This document shows positions 39,521 to 50,525 of a stretch of 64,000 nucleotides of DNA, piece after piece. Source of the stretch: Larus michahellis (lineage: Eukaryota > Chordata > Aves > Charadriiformes > Laridae); the NCBI RefSeq assembly GCF_964199755.1, contig NC_133896.1:175573092-175637091 (forward strand), in the 5' to 3' direction. Under the pieces are notes generated by a model. It saw only the letters and a program-made list of their open reading frames with translations. It had not been told where the DNA came from and ran no database searches. Each line of letters starts with the position of its first letter. Position 1 is the stretch's first letter. The position numbers and the translations under genes are program-made.

Positions 39521-42500
39521 AGGGCTTGCTACGGAAGGCACTGTGAAGATTTTAGCATTTCTACAATTCTGCCAGAAGAACAGTTTATATTAGTGTTTCC
39601 TAATCCACTTCAGACAAAGCAAACCAGGTAAACTGCTTAAACTAAAGAAATCAGTGCAAGTAATTCTTCCTGAGATGAGTTCGGGAGTACTCACAAATCA
39701 CTTTACTGGCGGGATAAAGGGCAGTAAATGGTATAAAGGTGGTAACAAACAACTGGAGGAAAACAGACCACTGAAACTCAGTGAATGCATCTCTTCAGCC
39801 CAAGATTCTTGGGGTATTCTGATACTTTCTCTCAATGTCTCTTCTTGACACTGTTTCATTTTCTATTAAATACTTCAACAGTAATTCACCTGGGAGAACG
39901 AAAGGTTATGAGAATAATTTCAAACACAGTTTTTAGGCCAGATGAGCGGCAGGAGTTGAGATCATCTCAGACAGGAGTAATATATTGAAGTTACAGCTTC
40001 ATGATCTGGATTATGGCATAAGCCCTCAACTTTCAGAAAAAAGTAGAATCACTTTTTCCTTTCTTTTTCTAAAGCCCTGAAAATATCTGCAAACCAAAAA
40101 TTACTCTTATAGTTACCAACTGGTCTTGAACTAGTTGTGTCCCTTCCTCATCATCCTACTGGATATCCATAGTGCTGGATGTAAGCGCACAACTGCTCCA
40201 GCAGTGATCGTGGCAACTTCTGGTTGTCCTCACCCTGCTAGTGGGCTTGGAAGGTTTGAAGAACAGTAGAGCTGGAAGAAACTCTCTGCAGTTACAGGTG
40301 GGCCTTGTCATTGTGCAAAATCACAGTTCCTCGCCTTTAACATGCCTTTGCCCTATTGCTAAAAATGTGTCACTAAGTGGTGTGTCCTTTTGACCATCAC
40401 TGCCAATTTTGTGGTTGAGATCCACTTGGGAAACAGCTTCTCCCATACCCTTACCAGGCCTGACGTAGAGTCTGTATCAAACCCTTGTTGGTGCACCTTC
40501 TCCATGAGTGATCTGGGTCCCGGTTTATTAGGACTATGAAGGCTGTCATGGTAGGCAAAGGTTGAGGGTTGGTCTCCCTGGGTTTGGTTCTGTGATACAC
40601 CAGAGACCACTTCAGCACATGGGGCCTGTGAGATACCCCTGCCAAAATCTCATGAGATGGCCAGGGTCCTGACCTATCTGTTACCAACTAAACAATGACC
40701 AACCAAATTTTGTATTTGCAAATATACGTTAAATTTCCAGTTAATTTCAATCACATTTCTGACAAATAACCAAACTGATAGGGGACAATATCATTCAGTT
40801 CCGGCCTTATATTTATTATAACAGCTTTTATAAAATTCAACCACAAATAAATTATAAATATCTGTGCTTTGGAAAACAGTTAAATGCAGAAATTTTCCTC
40901 TTTATTTCAAATGCATACACTTTTTTTTCCAGTTATTCCCTGTCTAAAAATTCTAATGTTCTCTCCACTGTTTGTTTTTTCATAATGATTTTGCCATTGT
41001 TAAGTCTCCTCCCCTTTACTGGAAATAACATTTCATTTTTCCCTCTCTTCAAACATCCTAGTCTGCAGATGAGCAGGATACAGAAAAAGGCACACCTACT
41101 TACTGAATCTAAACATGCCTGAGTTATCATGACATCTTCAAAGTGCTCCTCTTCCTTCCACTCTGCCCCCCACCCTTGTTGCCACATACATATTACAATT
41201 GCTTTTGATGTCAATGTGTCTGGATTCCTGGTTCTAGTGTCAACCACCATCTAGGATACTTAAAAGAAAAATTGAAAGAGGAAGAACAAGTCAGACTAGG
41301 CCTATGTTTTGTTGTAGGAAGCCTTAAGAGCATGAATCATTTTAGACATGGGAATAATTGGATTAAAATCAGAGGTTTTTTAAACCATTTGTCTTAAGAA
41401 GCTGTGAAAATACCTTACAAGACCAAGGATTAAGAGCCAAATCTAGATCCATGGTTTTGTATATATAGCATAACTTGGTACTTCAAGCAATGCTAAAAAT
41501 CATGAACAAAATAGATACATTAATGGGTACCCTAATCAGGTATCAGCCACGATAAAGCCCAAGTGGTGTTTTTCAATTGCCTAAACACAGGTGACTAGAA
41601 TAATTTGAATTGTCAATTTTGAATTGTCTGTTTCCCTTCAAGCCCTTTGTAGAATAACTCAACAGATACAGTGCCTTCCAAAAACCGGGGCGGGGGGGGA
41701 GGGCAAGGGGGTGGGGGGGGGGCAGTGAAGGCAAGGCGGCTGTTTTTAACTGCCAGTTTGCCTTTTCTCACCTCTAAAAAGTATACCAGACATCAGGCTG
41801 CAGGCTGCTAGTGTCAAGAAGCAAAGATTATCCATCCCTGCTGTTCATCTGTGCCGCTATACGAAAATTAAAAATGCAGCCAAGATTGATTAGTCTGGAG
41901 AACAAGCAGAAATCTGATTACTCTTCAACAGCAATTAGGGCACTCACTCACAAATGTGGGAAGCTGGATTCTCATTCCTACTCCAAAGTCTGCATTTGAC
42001 ATGAAGCAGTCGCCAGCTAGCATTGAGTGCATTCATGATTTCCTCTTCTTGCTAAATTATGCAAAGCCCTGAACGTAAAGAGAAAAGGCCAATGAAATCG
42101 ATCTTTCTTCAGCAGAAAGAAAATGCCTCATCAACACATTACAAAAGTCATCACGAAAAGGCTGGGTTTGTTTTCTGTGACTGAATAGTATCTATTCAAG
42201 TCTTTATTTAGAACTAGGAGGGTAAGGTCATTGCAAGTCAGTCGTCAGAATTATTTAAAACAGAAATCAAATTATTTTGGATTGCTATTTGTATTTCTTG
42301 TTGTGTATGAATAAAAGCAGAAATTCACTAAGCTTCAACTTGTGAATTGGTTCTAAATTCATATTTTTAACCTGGCATAGACAGCAAAGATGCATCAATG
42401 TTAACATTGCTACAGATACCCACGAATCTAAAATTGCTGATGGACAAAGTCTTTTACTTTTCCTCAAACAAACTGTAAACAAGACTGAGTCTACCTGAAT

Positions 42501-44572
42501 GTCATGTGAAAGATTGCCTTGCACCTGGGATTTCTGTCTTTGTACTCATGTCTGTTTGTTCTTCTGCACTTAGAAGATTTTCTAAAATATTCCTGGGGTT
42601 TTTAGTATCTTGTGCCTCCACAAAAATATTTAAATTCTATTTAATTTCCAGTATCATATATTCTCTTTTTCCAACTTTAAACCAAAATAAACAATAAAGC
42701 ATGTCTTAAATTTCAAACCTAGAATTGCAGACATGGGTTCTTTTTCTTTAAGTGAACTTATTTAACGTTATTAAAATTTTAACAAGAACTGTGGAGACCA
42801 TTATGTCTTCTTGGTACATTGGTTCATTGGACTCTTTTAAATATAATAATTAACTTAATTTGACAGTATGACATAATGGGTATTTTCCATCCCAAATCCC
42901 AAATGTAGTCAATACATATATGGCACGCAAATCTCTCCAGAACACCATGCGAAACCTTTGAGAAAACCTACTCCCTGCAACCAAGGGAAACTACACTCTT
43001 ATCATCACATTGGTAAAGCCAGCAATGTCCTGTCCATGCTTGCGTCTGGTCTCTCACCAGTGTTGCAGAGCAGTCCACAAGCAGCAGCCAGCATTCCTAC
43101 TCCAAGGCAGAGGACCATTACCGCCCAGGCTACACATTACACGCAGCTTTGCCCCGGTCCAGGCAACCAACAGAGAATTATGCTGGATTTTTACTGTTCT
43201 TCAGAATTCCTGAAAAATCACACAGTCATCACTGGCCGTGGATTGCTTCCACATGGATTCATTTTCTGCCTGGAAACTTAATTATGGGAGATCTAAGAGA
43301 ATTTTGAATATTCATCAAAGATTCAGTTTTTAAATCCTGAATGATATCCTGATCTTCTGTCTACATAACCTGGACTTGATTGCAGCATGACTAGAGATCA
43401 ACTACACAGGAACAGGAAAACATGTCCCGTATGCAGAACATTTCGTGTTTACTTTCACGTTAATGGAATAGCACCAAAAAAAAAAAAAGAATAGGTGTTC
43501 ATTGTCTCCTCCAAGCATGGAACTAAAATCCCTATAATACTCAGTACGTGTAAATTTGTAAATTATTAGTCGGTCCCCATTACAATTTTGGCCCGTGCAA
43601 ATCAGGAGTCTTCCAAACACTTCCTAGATGTTAGCATGGGTCAGGGACTCCACATAGACATAGTGTAGCCACACTAGTTGAGGGCTAAGGGAATTCAGCT
43701 CTATGGACGTAGGCCACTCCATGTTGGCAAATGCAATGCTTACAGGCACATTTAGTTTATGTGCCTAAATGTAGCATATGGCTACATCTATACTACTAAG
43801 TAGAGAGAAACAGAGAGTGGGGGTCAAACATTAGACCCTTTAATGATAGCCACTTATTACTACCTATGTATTAGCTTTCCTGGACATGTTTTGGGTTGCT
43901 CATACTAGCTCTCTTCAAGACAAATCTGTAGAGAAGGGCTAACTCTAAGCAGCTTGGATGCTGGACCATCTCTGCCACTAGTCTTCAGAGCTAGGAAATA
44001 GCCCATGGTCCAGTTTAACTAACTGAGGTATAATGTTAATTGATCAGGGATATCAGCATCCTATAGGTATGATGGAGGTACTGATAATACCTAATAGCAC
44101 ACTACAAATCAGTCCCAGAAAAGTCAGTGAGATATGCTCTTCGCATGCAGCATAACAAAGGAAGACAATGTGAAGCATCTTAGTCTCAGAGAACAGAGAC
44201 AAAACAAGTGATTCCCCACTTCCCAACAGACCATAACATAGCCAGAGAAGATCGTGCCTTCTGTTCTCCACGTTGAAGCTGGACCACTGTGCAGAAAGGA
44301 CCACAAGATTCACGCAGCCAGAGACAGTACAGGAAAGAAAACACCTTGTTCAGTAGATCAGGGACACAAGGGCTCCCCAGGGGAGTTTGTGTTGTGGTGC
44401 ACGCATCAAGCACCGGTGTAATCCCATAGGTTATTAATGAAAAGCGGTTGAGCAGTCCCAGCAAAACAGAGCTGAAGCCAGGACACCCTCCTTCCATTAA
44501 TTTCTCATCTCACAGGGACTCAGAATCAGGGACCTGGTTGACACTCCATTACCCCACAGACCATCTTTCATT
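39521..44572. other. Intergenic, no gene recognised
   Basis: 5 kb of AT-rich sequence holding the G-rich tract at 41687. The 40130-40690 stretch has fewer stops on the minus strand and looks like old repeat DNA, but no family is recognised. Confidence 0.55.
41687..41722. repeat. G-rich tract, possible G-quadruplex
   Basis: Several G-runs of 3 to 9 separated by C, A, CAA or T. This satisfies the loose G4 pattern on the + strand in an otherwise AT-rich intergenic region. Confidence 0.8.
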
Positions 44573-44816
44573 ACAGAATGGTTGAGGTTAGAAGGGACTC
44601 TGGAGGTCATCTGGTCCACCGTCCCTGTTCAAGCAAGGCCACCTACAGGCAGTTTCCCAGGACCATGTCCAGATGGCTTTTAAATATTCCCAATGGGGGA
44701 GACTCCACAACCACTCCGGGCAACCTGTTTCAGTGCTCGGTCACTCTCAGAGTAAAAAAGCATTTCCTGATGTATCAGTTCGTGCCATTGCCTCTTACCT
44801 TCCTCCCTGCACAGTG
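44573..44816 (-). mobile_element. CR1 3' fragment, antisense
   Basis: Starts with the complement of the 3' end (TTACAGAATGGTTGAGGTTAG) and continues through the antisense 3' UTR and the last part of ORF2 (CCCGGGCAACCTG-like block, then AAAAAGCATTTCCTGATG). Moderately diverged. Confidence 0.88.
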
Positions 44817-45552
44817 AGATTCAGCTTTAACAGCAAATGAAGACCGTCCCTGCATCTTTACTTTGGCAGTGATTATGTCAAATAGCAACTATGGATTCAA
44901 AGCTCTTTATAAAAAGAAGGACTTGAAAACCAAAGCTTCAACTTTCTAACTATTCCATGAGAGCCGTGTCCTGCTTCCAGCCACATAATGGACTGAACCC
45001 CCTGTTGTCCATATGCTGAGTGGAGCCTAGGCACCCATCAGCTCCAACTGTGTTTCTCTTTATTTCATGCAAGTACCAATGGACTTCCCAGATATATAGG
45101 TGCTTAGGGTCCACAGGGGTCACTTAGGTACTGTCACAACTGGTGGGCTTAACAGAGCCCTGCATGTTTTCATTGGCTTGTAAATTGTTCAAAGAATGTA
45201 TTGGCAGAACACAGACATTCCTTGACAGTATCAGATGGCAAGAAGTACCTTATAAAACAAATTGTTACTAGTATCTAGTAAACACATCATGTCTTGAACA
45301 CTGTCTTACTTTATGGGAATGTAACAAAGATTAGAAGACATGAAGACAACTAGCAATTATATTCATAATTTTGTTTATTGCTCACTGAGTTACTTTAGTC
45401 ATCCTGAATGAGACTGAATGACCAGTTTGGCAAGTCTCTCTGAAGAATGGGTACTTAACATTTAACAGAAGCATTATTAGTTTGCCCTTTAATACCCCCT
45501 GTACTTCAAACCTGACAGCAGTTCAGCAATCAGCCTCCTCTGCACTCAATCT

Positions 45553-45599
45553 AAATCCCATTAAAGTCAATGCAAGTCTCTCCCATTTTAATGGGATTT
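45553..45599. repeat. Perfect 13-bp inverted repeat (palindrome)
   Basis: AAATCCCATTAAA (45553-45565) is the exact reverse complement of 45587-45599, around a 21-nt spacer. Similar CCCATT...AATGGG palindromes occur in ancient amniote interspersed repeats, so this may be a remnant of one. Confidence 0.7.
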
Positions 45600-47849
45600 A
45601 AATCAAACCTTTAATCCCCAGTGTCTGTGTCACAGAGACAGAAAATTATGAATGTGGGTTTGTGATGTAGATACTGCTGCAATGGGAAGTGAATGGTAGC
45701 AATCAGTGCAAGTTACTATGAAAAAATCCATCTTTATGTATCTATCTTCCTCACTGATGAGAGCATAAGACCTCATATCCTATAAAAAAAGCTACAGCAA
45801 AGTAAATATTTAAGATGTAAAATCTTAAAGCCCTGCACTCTGCCAAATCTACACCTCTGAAGGGATTCATCTGCCTTAATGAACTTGCCTAAAAATTGGA
45901 AGCTACTCCTTCAGGTTCCCTTCACAGTAAGCGAAGAGACACCTCCAGAGGGCAATTCATTTGTTCTGTCTTAGGTGTGTATTTTCAGCTGAGATGAACA
46001 GCCTTCTTCTGATGTTTATTTCTCGCTATGGATCATACTGGGAAGCTCGAATGGCTAACTCAGACTTACATGTCTAATTTTTAGCCATCTATAATCAAGG
46101 CAGGTATATCTCACTCCTTACTGGATTTTTTGAAAACTGCAAGAGCTGCCCTTTAAGCCTGGAAAGGAGGTAGTTCAGTGCTGGTGTCCAGTTCCATTTC
46201 TAAGTCTAGATGCAACGAGCATAACACTCTGGTTTGACTTGCATGAGAAGGTTGGGAGTTTTTTGGTTGAACTAGAATACATATTTTAGGTGAAAACAAC
46301 TGCTCCTGTGTACGTATTTTGAATTATGGAGAGACCATCACATCTCTCATTAGGTTTTTGCTATGATTAATCATCCTTACTATTACACATATTATCCTGA
46401 CTGTGGTAGAACTTCATCATTTCTTCAGTGTCTGATGTAAATCCTCTCTAATTTTGTAGTTCACAGTCCATACGTTCAAGGATTACATTAGCCCTTTTAA
46501 TCACAGCAGTATGTGAGGAGCTCATAGATAATTTGGTGTTCACTGGAACTCCTTTAGTGCTTTTGGGAATGTTGCTTTTCAAGGTACATTATCACTGACT
46601 AGTAAGGTAGTCTATATTCGATTTTCCTACAGTGAATGCTTCATAATTAGCTGTATTATAAACCTGTTTCTCTCCACTAAAGAGATTCCGTGAATTTGCT
46701 CTGCTGGCAGAACTATTTTAGCAAAACAAGATACTAAAGGAGTTTTTCCACTAGTGTGTCTACCACACCTACTTTAATGACTTTAGCTAAGCCAAAATTA
46801 GAGCTGCATTTTGTGTGGACAGATATATGAGGTTAGGGTGTGTGATTCTTTTCCCCCAGCTCAGCTGAGAGATTATACTGACAGAAAAACTTTCGTTCGT
46901 AGACCAGACCCATACTTAAAATTTTGCCTGCAGAACCTTGTTGATATAGTTGTGCCAGGGCAAAAAAAAAGACCAACCAAACAAAAAGAAATCTTAACGT
47001 ACACATACCTTTCCACAAAAAGCGTTTTGGGGATACAACTTGGCAAGGTCCACTAGCAAACACACTTATTCCCCTATTAACATGTTTACACACTTCCATA
47101 CTGCCTCATTTCTAAGTCTTTTGTTGCTATAGATGTGCCATCCCCCCAAAACAGTCCCTTGTTGCTATCACGGTGCTGGAAAAAAAGTGTATACAAGCTG
47201 TTTAAGTCTTGCTTGCAATATGAGCTGCATGAATGGTCTTTCCTCCTCACTATTTACCTGTTAATTCTCAATGTTATTGGCAAAATATAACTACTATAAA
47301 AAATTACTATTATGACAGTTCAGTTGTGGACTATGTGATGAGGTTGCTTTGTTACATATGATGGAGTTATTGAACCATGGCTGCTTTTTGTTCTTTTTCT
47401 GCCTCGTTTTTGAGAAAAATAAAAAAAAAAAATACATAAAATTAAAGTTCCAATCGCATAGTGGGAGGTCAGGTTTTCTTGTGTATTTTTCTGAAAGTGT
47501 AAAAAATATGTGCCTAGGACTAAATTCCCACTTGTAAACTATAGAGTTGAACACACGTCAAAACAGCAGAAATGACATAAACCTTTGAATCACATAGAAA
47601 TGTACAGCTGTGTTTGAGCAAGAGTATTCTTCAAGCCACTGAGTTTTACATATAGTGCATGTATTAATGGGTATGGTTTGAGCTAGGGAAAGAGTTATGG
47701 TGACATAGGAACCTAAGGATCTTGAAAAGTGAACAACTTTACTGGTATGAAAAAGACTTTTATATAACTCAGGAAAAAAAGAGTTGCATGCAGCTGAAAG
47801 CCTCTAAGACCTTTGTAGTGAAATCATGATCAATCAAGCTACCCGAGAG

Positions 47850-47890
47850 AAAAAAAAAAAAAAAAAGAAAAAAGAAAAAAGAAAAGAAAC
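47850..47890. repeat. A-rich run (A and GAAAA)
   Basis: A run of about 17 A followed by GAAAAA-type units. No attached retroposed body recognised. Confidence 0.95.
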
Positions 47891-48569
47891 AAGTAGGAAG
47901 AGTGAAGTATTACAGAATCAGGAGTCAATTTTTAATTTGTGTGTGGGACCACTGGAGTGCTCACAGCTACCCAACCGGCAGATGTAACCACAGCACCAGC
48001 ACTAGGTTGCTTGTGTCTTGTCATTACAATGCTTCCTTTTGTCTGATGGCTGCAAATGTTTGACAGTCATTAGAAAGTCATCCAAGGAAATACTTCCTTT
48101 CCATGTACAAGATCCTTGTCGTGGATTCTTAACACTGAGCTTTCTCAGTAATTCAGCTATCATTAGCAAAAGAATAGTTTCTTACAGCCTGCCTCTGCCC
48201 TTAAGGGTCTTTTATAAAGAGGACAGAAGCTCTTTGTTGTCACTCCTTCACACGTTATTAACAGAGGTTTAACAGAAAGAAGAGGGGCTTGTTACATGCC
48301 CGGTGCAATTAGTCTTTTTTCCAGTTCATTCAGATCTCCATCATGTCCAACCAGAAGATGGATTAACCCAGATCCAGGGTGACTGTTTCCATACTAAATA
48401 GAAAATGAATTTGAAAAAGGCAGACAGGGTAATCTCTCCCTGCAAAGAACGAAATCAGCTAACGAGGCAGTGAATATTCCTGCATGCCGAACAACATTCT
48501 TATAAAACAAACTGCTGCTCAACAAATGAAAGCAAACCTCAGTAACATGCAGATATATTGTCGTGACAA

Positions 48570-49040
48570 TTTGATATGATCGCCGCTTTGCCTAGGGGAT
48601 GTTTTGACTTTTCGTCTCCGCCGCCTAATTCTTTCCACGCTACCTATGCACACCCGTTGTCCTGCGCAAAGCAGTGACCTGCAGTGATTGCTGCTACACC
48701 CATTGGGTTCGGGTCTGCAAGCTCCTATCTGTGGGGAGGCTGTCAGCTGCTGTGAAATGGGATTGCTCCACCGATGACAGCAAAGCCAGGCTGACTCAAC
48801 GCTAACTGAGCCCCAGCTTCCCCCCTTCTGCACCCACAATGACTTGCCACTTTTTACAATTCTAGCAAGGCTTTTGATGAAATTTGGGACCCCGCCCCGT
48901 CTGAATCACAGGCGACTGTCCAGCAGCGCTGCTGCTCAGGGCAGGAAGTTGCAGATTTTTCCATTACGGCCCAATGACTCACTCGGCTTTCTGTGAAAAT
49001 TTCTCTCGGTTCAGAATTTCGTAAAGGGACGATGAAAACC
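48570..49040. promoter_or_regulatory. CpG-dense intergenic segment (candidate element)
   Basis: Roughly 20 or more CpGs in about 470 bp within an AT-rich desert, plus a consensus AP-1 site (TGACTCA) near 48975. No repeat family or coding homology recognised. It could be a distal EDNRB enhancer or an orphan CpG island. Confidence 0.3.
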
Positions 49041-49758
49041 AAGGAAACACACACATAAAAAAAAAAAAAAAGGGAGTTCACAACACGGGAGCTAGTGCCA
49101 TACCTCATGCCAATGTACCAAAAACCTCTGTGAATTCTTGAAAGTCAAGAGCTCTCAGCCTAAGACATATTGAGAGTGTCTGAATGCTGAAGCTTAAAGT
49201 TAACATTGCTTAAGTGTAGTATATCCAGGAAATGGTATCTAACCTGTCTTTTTCATAGAGCTCTGGTTACATCTTCCATTTTATTTGGTAACAAAATTAA
49301 TTACTGAAAAGTCTATCCCTTCTATCACCTGTTCCCACTCCCGCTTGTAGTCCTCCACCCTGTGCTGCACTCAGGAAACATCATAGGCGTGTGCCAGGTC
49401 CCTGCAATGACCTAGGTTAAAAAAATAGGTACTGTGGCTTTGGAAACAGTTGAAGTGGAGGAGCAAGCAGCTGTGAGTGGACAGGAACCTGTCAAGACAA
49501 TTTCAGCACTGAAAAAAGAAATCTGTAATGTGTAACTATAAGTAAAAAAGAAAAAAGCACATGGGTACACAGGAAGCATTTAAATCCTCTATATCAAGAA
49601 CAGTGCAGTGCAGGTTTACTGGTTTAATTCACAGGGAACAAGTAGTTAGGGGATGCTCTCCCCCTACAGGTAAAGTTCTTCCAGACATCTGATCGATTTG
49701 AACAACCTCCTCAATTCAAGGAGTGTAACAGTCTCAGAGCTGGCATAAGTTATGTCAA

Positions 49759-49795
49759 TAGGATAGGATAGGATAGGATAGGATAGGATAGGATA
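49759..49795. repeat. (GGATA)n microsatellite at a CR1 3' end
   Basis: Seven perfect GGATA units abut the 3' end of the antisense CR1 at 49796, suggesting growth from the element's tail. Confidence 0.95.
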
Positions 49796-50065
49796 ATTTG
49801 GGTTGAAAGGGATCTTTAAAGATCATCTAGCCCAACTTCCCCTGCAATGGGCAGGGACATCTTCAACTAGATCAGGTTGCTCAGAGCCCCATCCAACCTG
49901 ACCTTGAATGTTTCCAGGGGTAAGGCATCTACCACCTCTCTGGGTAACCTGTTCCAGTGTTTCACCACCCTCATCATAAAAAGTTTCTTCCTTATATCTA
50001 GTATAAGTCTTCCCTCTTTTAGTTTAAAGCCATTACCCCTTGTATCATGCTTGTGCAGTTCAAGA
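49796..50065 (-). mobile_element. CR1 3' fragment, antisense, with expanded tail
   Basis: Begins directly after a (GGATA)n tract with AATTTGGGTTGAAAGGG, then the antisense CR1 3' UTR and C-terminal ORF2 (GGTAACCTGTTCCAGTG, AAAAGTTTCTTCCTTATATC). The pentamer tract is probably derived from the element's own tail. Confidence 0.88.
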
Positions 50066-50084
50066 CGTTCATAAACAGCCTAAG

Positions 50085-50525
50085 AGAGCCAACAGTGCAG
50101 TGGTGGAGCCTGTGGATGATATGAAGTTATTTGAGGCAGTGTGAGCAAAGGGAAAGTGTGAAGAATCACAGAAGCACCTTAAGTGACCAAGCAGTAAAAC
50201 GGCAGGTGGAATTCAACACAGATAAATGCGAAGTCATGGGGGAAACTATTTGGAAAAACAGATCTAGTATCACATGTAAAAAGCTGATTACATATAAAAT
50301 GAGCTGGTGTACTCTGCGAAAAGATCTTGGGGTTAGACTAGATAGTGCTGTGAAAGCACCAACTCAGTGCTCAAAAACGAGGTAGAACATTAGGAAATGT
50401 TAGGAAAGGAAAGGAACCAAACGGAACAGAAAGCACCTTTATGTCACAGTTTAAATCCATCATTCACCCACGCCTTGAAAAAATGCTGTGTATGGCTTTG
50501 ATGCCTTCATCATAGAAAGGAAATT
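50085..50525 (+). mobile_element. Old CR1 ORF2 fragment, sense
   Basis: Corresponds to the CR1 RT segment following the catalytic domain. The visible blocks are QVEFNTDKCEVM, DLGVRLDS and TQCS, with 50131-50385 open in one frame. It is more diverged than the neighbouring antisense copy and has no 3' end, so it is a different and older insertion meeting the younger one head to head. Confidence 0.75.

Larger units (their letters stand above)
44817..49758. other. Intergenic, no gene recognised
   Basis: AT-rich sequence containing the palindrome at 45553, the A-run at 47850 and the CpG-dense segment at 48570-49040. Otherwise unremarkable. Confidence 0.55.

Noticed and set aside
40359..40687. Overlapping minus-strand frames suggestive of a DNA-transposon gene
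   Set aside because: I could not match them to any transposase motif. They are probably old repeat DNA or chance.
48519..48839. 106-codon minus-strand frame in the CpG-dense segment
   Set aside because: It reflects the local GC rise. No recognisable domain, Kozak context or splice signals.
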